Of a DNA stretch of 64,000 nt, positions 62,501 to 64,000 are shown one piece after another; position 1 is the stretch's first letter, and each line of letters starts with the position of its first letter. The DNA is taken from NCBI GenBank assembly GCA_963920765.1, contig OY987248.1:17208539-17272538 (forward strand). The letters are read 5' to 3'. Origin of the DNA: Ulota crispa (lineage: Eukaryota > Streptophyta > Bryopsida > Orthotrichales > Orthotrichaceae). The notes under the pieces are model-generated. The model had not been told where the DNA came from and did not search any database. It worked only from the letters and a program-made list of their open reading frames with translations. A program made the translations under genes and the position numbers.

Positions 62501-62933
62501 AAAATTATTATTGTTTTAGTATAAATACAATGCAATATTGTAACATAACTATTACAAATGCTAATTTACCTTTATAATTGTAGGACCAATGCAATCATAA
62601 TGAAAAACTATATTTAAACCATTACAAAACCATTGAAATTTATATTGTGGATATTGCAAAACTATTGCAAAAACTGTTGCAAACGTTGTATTGTGTTGTA
62701 GTATATATACTGACCTCTCCAGGAAGCGTTTCTTCATTAGTGTCCACCAGGCGACGCTTTAACGGTGCACTCACACTAACTGCCACGTCGACTGTTGCAG
62801 GGGTGTCTTGTTTCAACGTCACCAGGCTTCGACGTCCTCCATACCGAGCTCCTTGTTCAGGTCCACCTCTTGCAGTAGTGCAGCTTGTTGTTAATACTAG
62901 AAGTGCCAGAAAGCAGCGTTGAAAGGCCGCCAT
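56570..62933 (-). CDS. Predicted secreted glycine-rich protein, four exons
   Basis: Minus-strand exons 62933-62715, 61398-61197, 57697-57521 and 57222-56570 join without a frame break into 416 residues. Donors are GAG|GTCAGT, GGAG|GTAAGT and GTTG|GTAAAT; acceptors end ACAGAG, CATAG and TCTAG; phases are 0, 1, 1. Exon 1 encodes a signal-peptide-like start (MAAFQRCFLALLVLTTSCTT) and dibasic sites. Exon 2 is Gly-rich with four Cys. Exon 3 encodes a short Gly run and a non-repetitive region. Exon 4 has an acidic Asn/Asp/His segment, three 12-residue repeats of the type GGGPWGGGPQGS, long poly-Gly with two GNRN interruptions, and a CIGYC tail. Cell-wall or apoplastic structural role is inferred from composition only. 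The upstream in-frame ATG at 63089 would add 52 residues and hide the signal peptide, so 62933 is preferred. Introns carry MITEs. Confidence 0.7.
58378..58795. mobile_element. MITE-like inverted-repeat element in intron 2 of the glycine-rich gene
   Basis: GGAAAAATGAGCTCAAGAGA at 58378 and its exact mirror ending at 58795 bracket about 370 bp of non-repetitive sequence. The open frame inside (58502-58714) is Cys-rich but has no recognised domain. Target duplication is not evident. Confidence 0.6.
59866..60163. mobile_element. Inverted-repeat element in intron 2 of the glycine-rich gene
   Basis: AACGCGTTATTTGTTAATTT then GGGAAAA at the left mirrors AACGTGTTATTCATTAATTT then GGGAAAA at the right. 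About 300 bp, non-coding, type unknown. Confidence 0.55.
60851..61177. mobile_element. AGGTAGGAGG MITE, copy 2 (327 bp), beside a splice donor
   Basis: Ends AGGTAGGAGGCTC and the mirror GAGCCTCCTACCT, with TA on both sides. It is an inverted relative of 46442-46763. Its right end lies only 19 bp from the exon 2 donor of the glycine-rich gene. Confidence 0.85.
61474..61727. mobile_element. Tourist-type MITE, copy 2, in intron 1 of the glycine-rich gene
   Basis: It matches 48072-48328, including AGGTAAATTGGGAAAA, CACTAAGATTTTTTCCCT and TCTCCTCTTAGGTGA. The left end is diverged (CCATATCAGG); the right end is CTTAATATGGTG. Confidence 0.8.
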
Positions 62934-63230
62934 TGCTGGGAGTGTGAGAGAGCTCAGGAAGGGAGATGGTGAGCTTGGGTGACATGAGAGTTCTGAGGAT
63001 GGAATGAGAGTGAAGGGGAATTGAGAGCGGTGCTTGTGGGGTTGAGATTCCAGCTCTTGATCTGCAGGTACATTCAAGTGGGAATGCATGGGGGTAGGTG
63101 CCTGTCCTTTGAGAGTCTGGTATGTACTTGAAGAAGTTCATTCAATTCCAGAGCGAGCTACTACCCCACTAGTGGGGGTGTCGCCCGGACGACCCTATAT
63201 TGTGAGAGCGTAAATTGGTGAGCCATTGTT
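62934..63230 (-). promoter_or_regulatory. Upstream region of the glycine-rich gene
   Basis: GC-richer than its surroundings, consistent with a leader and promoter. It contains an upstream in-frame ATG at 63089 and a perfect 14 bp palindrome, CCCCACTAGTGGGG, at 63164-63177. No TATA box or start site was confirmed. Confidence 0.35.
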
Positions 63231-63384
63231 TTGTGAGGACGAACAAATTTTGAGTTCAAAATCAATGAAAATACCAAAATAACAATAAGTTTAATAAGTT
63301 TTTCAAGAGATAAGCACTGGATTTAGAAAAAAAATGTATCTTAAATGACTTGTTCACAAGAACAACAAATGTTCTAAATAACTA

Positions 63385-63660
63385 TAAACCTCATATTCAG
63401 TAATATGGGAGATTGGGTACCTCCCAAAATAACCAAAAGAAACATAAAACTTTTCAGTTTCATGTTAGTTTTGAAAGGTTTTATTGCAATTTAGGTCAAA
63501 TCGACCTAAATTGCAGTAAAACCTTCTAATTTTAAGTAAAATCTGAAAGGTTTTATGTCAATTCTAATCAAGTTGAAGTGACATAAAACCTTTTGTTGAC
63601 TTTCTTTTACATTACCTCTCATATCAATGGAAAACTCCCATTTTATCAAATATGAGGTTT
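63385..63660. repeat. Nested hairpin cluster
   Basis: An outer inverted repeat (AAACCTCATATT with its mirror AATATGAGGTTT) encloses two inner hairpins: AAGGTTTTATTGCAATTTAG with its mirror, and AAAGGTTTTATGTCA with its mirror. The AGGTTTTAT motif occurs in both orientations in each. It is probably a composite foldback element; no coding capacity. Confidence 0.65.
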
Positions 63661-64000
63661 ATACATTGACTCAATTACAGTTGTCTAGGACATTTGCAGT
63701 GGTAGTGAACTAGTCATTTAGGACACGTTTTTCTTCTAGTGAAAAGTTTTATATGCATAATTAGAGGGCCTTGTGTACCTGGTTATAGGTGGAATTTATT
63801 ATTTTGACAAAAAAATTCAAGCTCAAGGCTTAGAGCTCATGGATCCTTGATCATGAAAAAGCAATTCACATGGGGAAGTTGCCTCAGTAGGGTTGGTTTG
63901 GTTACTCCTTGCTGTAAGGTGAGTGCATCCATACGGTCATACCCAATTCTACTAAGACTACAAAGAGTTTGAGGCAAAATATGTTTTTCTTAAGAAGGAC
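63661..64000. other. Window end, nothing recognised
   Basis: No gene or repeat boundary was recognised in the last 340 bases. Confidence 0.5.

Noticed and set aside
1-64000. LTR retrotransposons
   Set aside because: I looked for reverse transcriptase, integrase and protease signatures in the open frames and saw none; solo LTRs cannot be excluded by eye.

Overview
This is nuclear DNA of a land plant or close streptophyte relative. The evidence is an intron-bearing Acinus gene with plant-type domain order, consensus GT/AG introns, a decayed chloroplast ycf2 insertion and plant-style DNA transposons. The ycf2 fragment is very AT-rich and ends in a C-terminus of the kind found in seed-free plants. 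A piece of chloroplast trnD-GUC lies next to it. Together these lean towards a bryophyte-grade or other seed-free lineage, but I cannot name the species.

Layout. 0.6-3.7 kb: a dead PIF/Harbinger transposon with both genes, a HARBI1-type transposase on the plus strand and a Myb/SANT-like ORF1 on the minus strand. 8.5-11.7 kb: a non-autonomous CACTA element holding a SINE-like GC-rich island, a foldback MITE and an AAAGATTCTC minisatellite. 12-26.7 kb: a dense field of short non-autonomous elements, dominated by a family with CCCCTAAAGG or CCCCTAAATGCCC termini flanked by TTAA (a piggyBac-type signature). 29-35 kb: a large foldback, nested elements, a 17-unit array of 22 bp repeats, and a TA-target element carrying a Stowaway-like insertion. 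35-41 kb: three tandem copies of one foldback MITE, the third split by about 4.5 kb of chloroplast DNA and carrying a 12-unit 22 bp array. 41-45.4 kb: the Acinus gene, the only clearly conserved host gene. 46-56 kb: more MITEs and AT-rich DNA with no recognisable gene. 56.6-62.9 kb: four exons on the minus strand whose splice phases all match, giving a predicted secreted glycine-rich protein of 416 residues with MITEs in its introns. 63-64 kb: hairpin-rich sequence.

Of the two host genes, Acinus is a nuclear splicing factor scaffold (ASAP/exon-junction-associated). The glycine-rich protein is probably extracellular or cell-wall. Nothing links them functionally. Most of the window records transposition: three insertions can be read directly because a related copy preserves the unoccupied site, and all the recognisable dead reading frames decay by changes compatible with C-to-T or G-to-A. 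The most interesting points are the piggyBac-like TTAA family in a plant, the foldback family whose subterminal 22 bp doublet has twice expanded into minisatellites (one trapping plastid DNA, one forming a phased telo-box array), and the four-exon glycine-rich gene.
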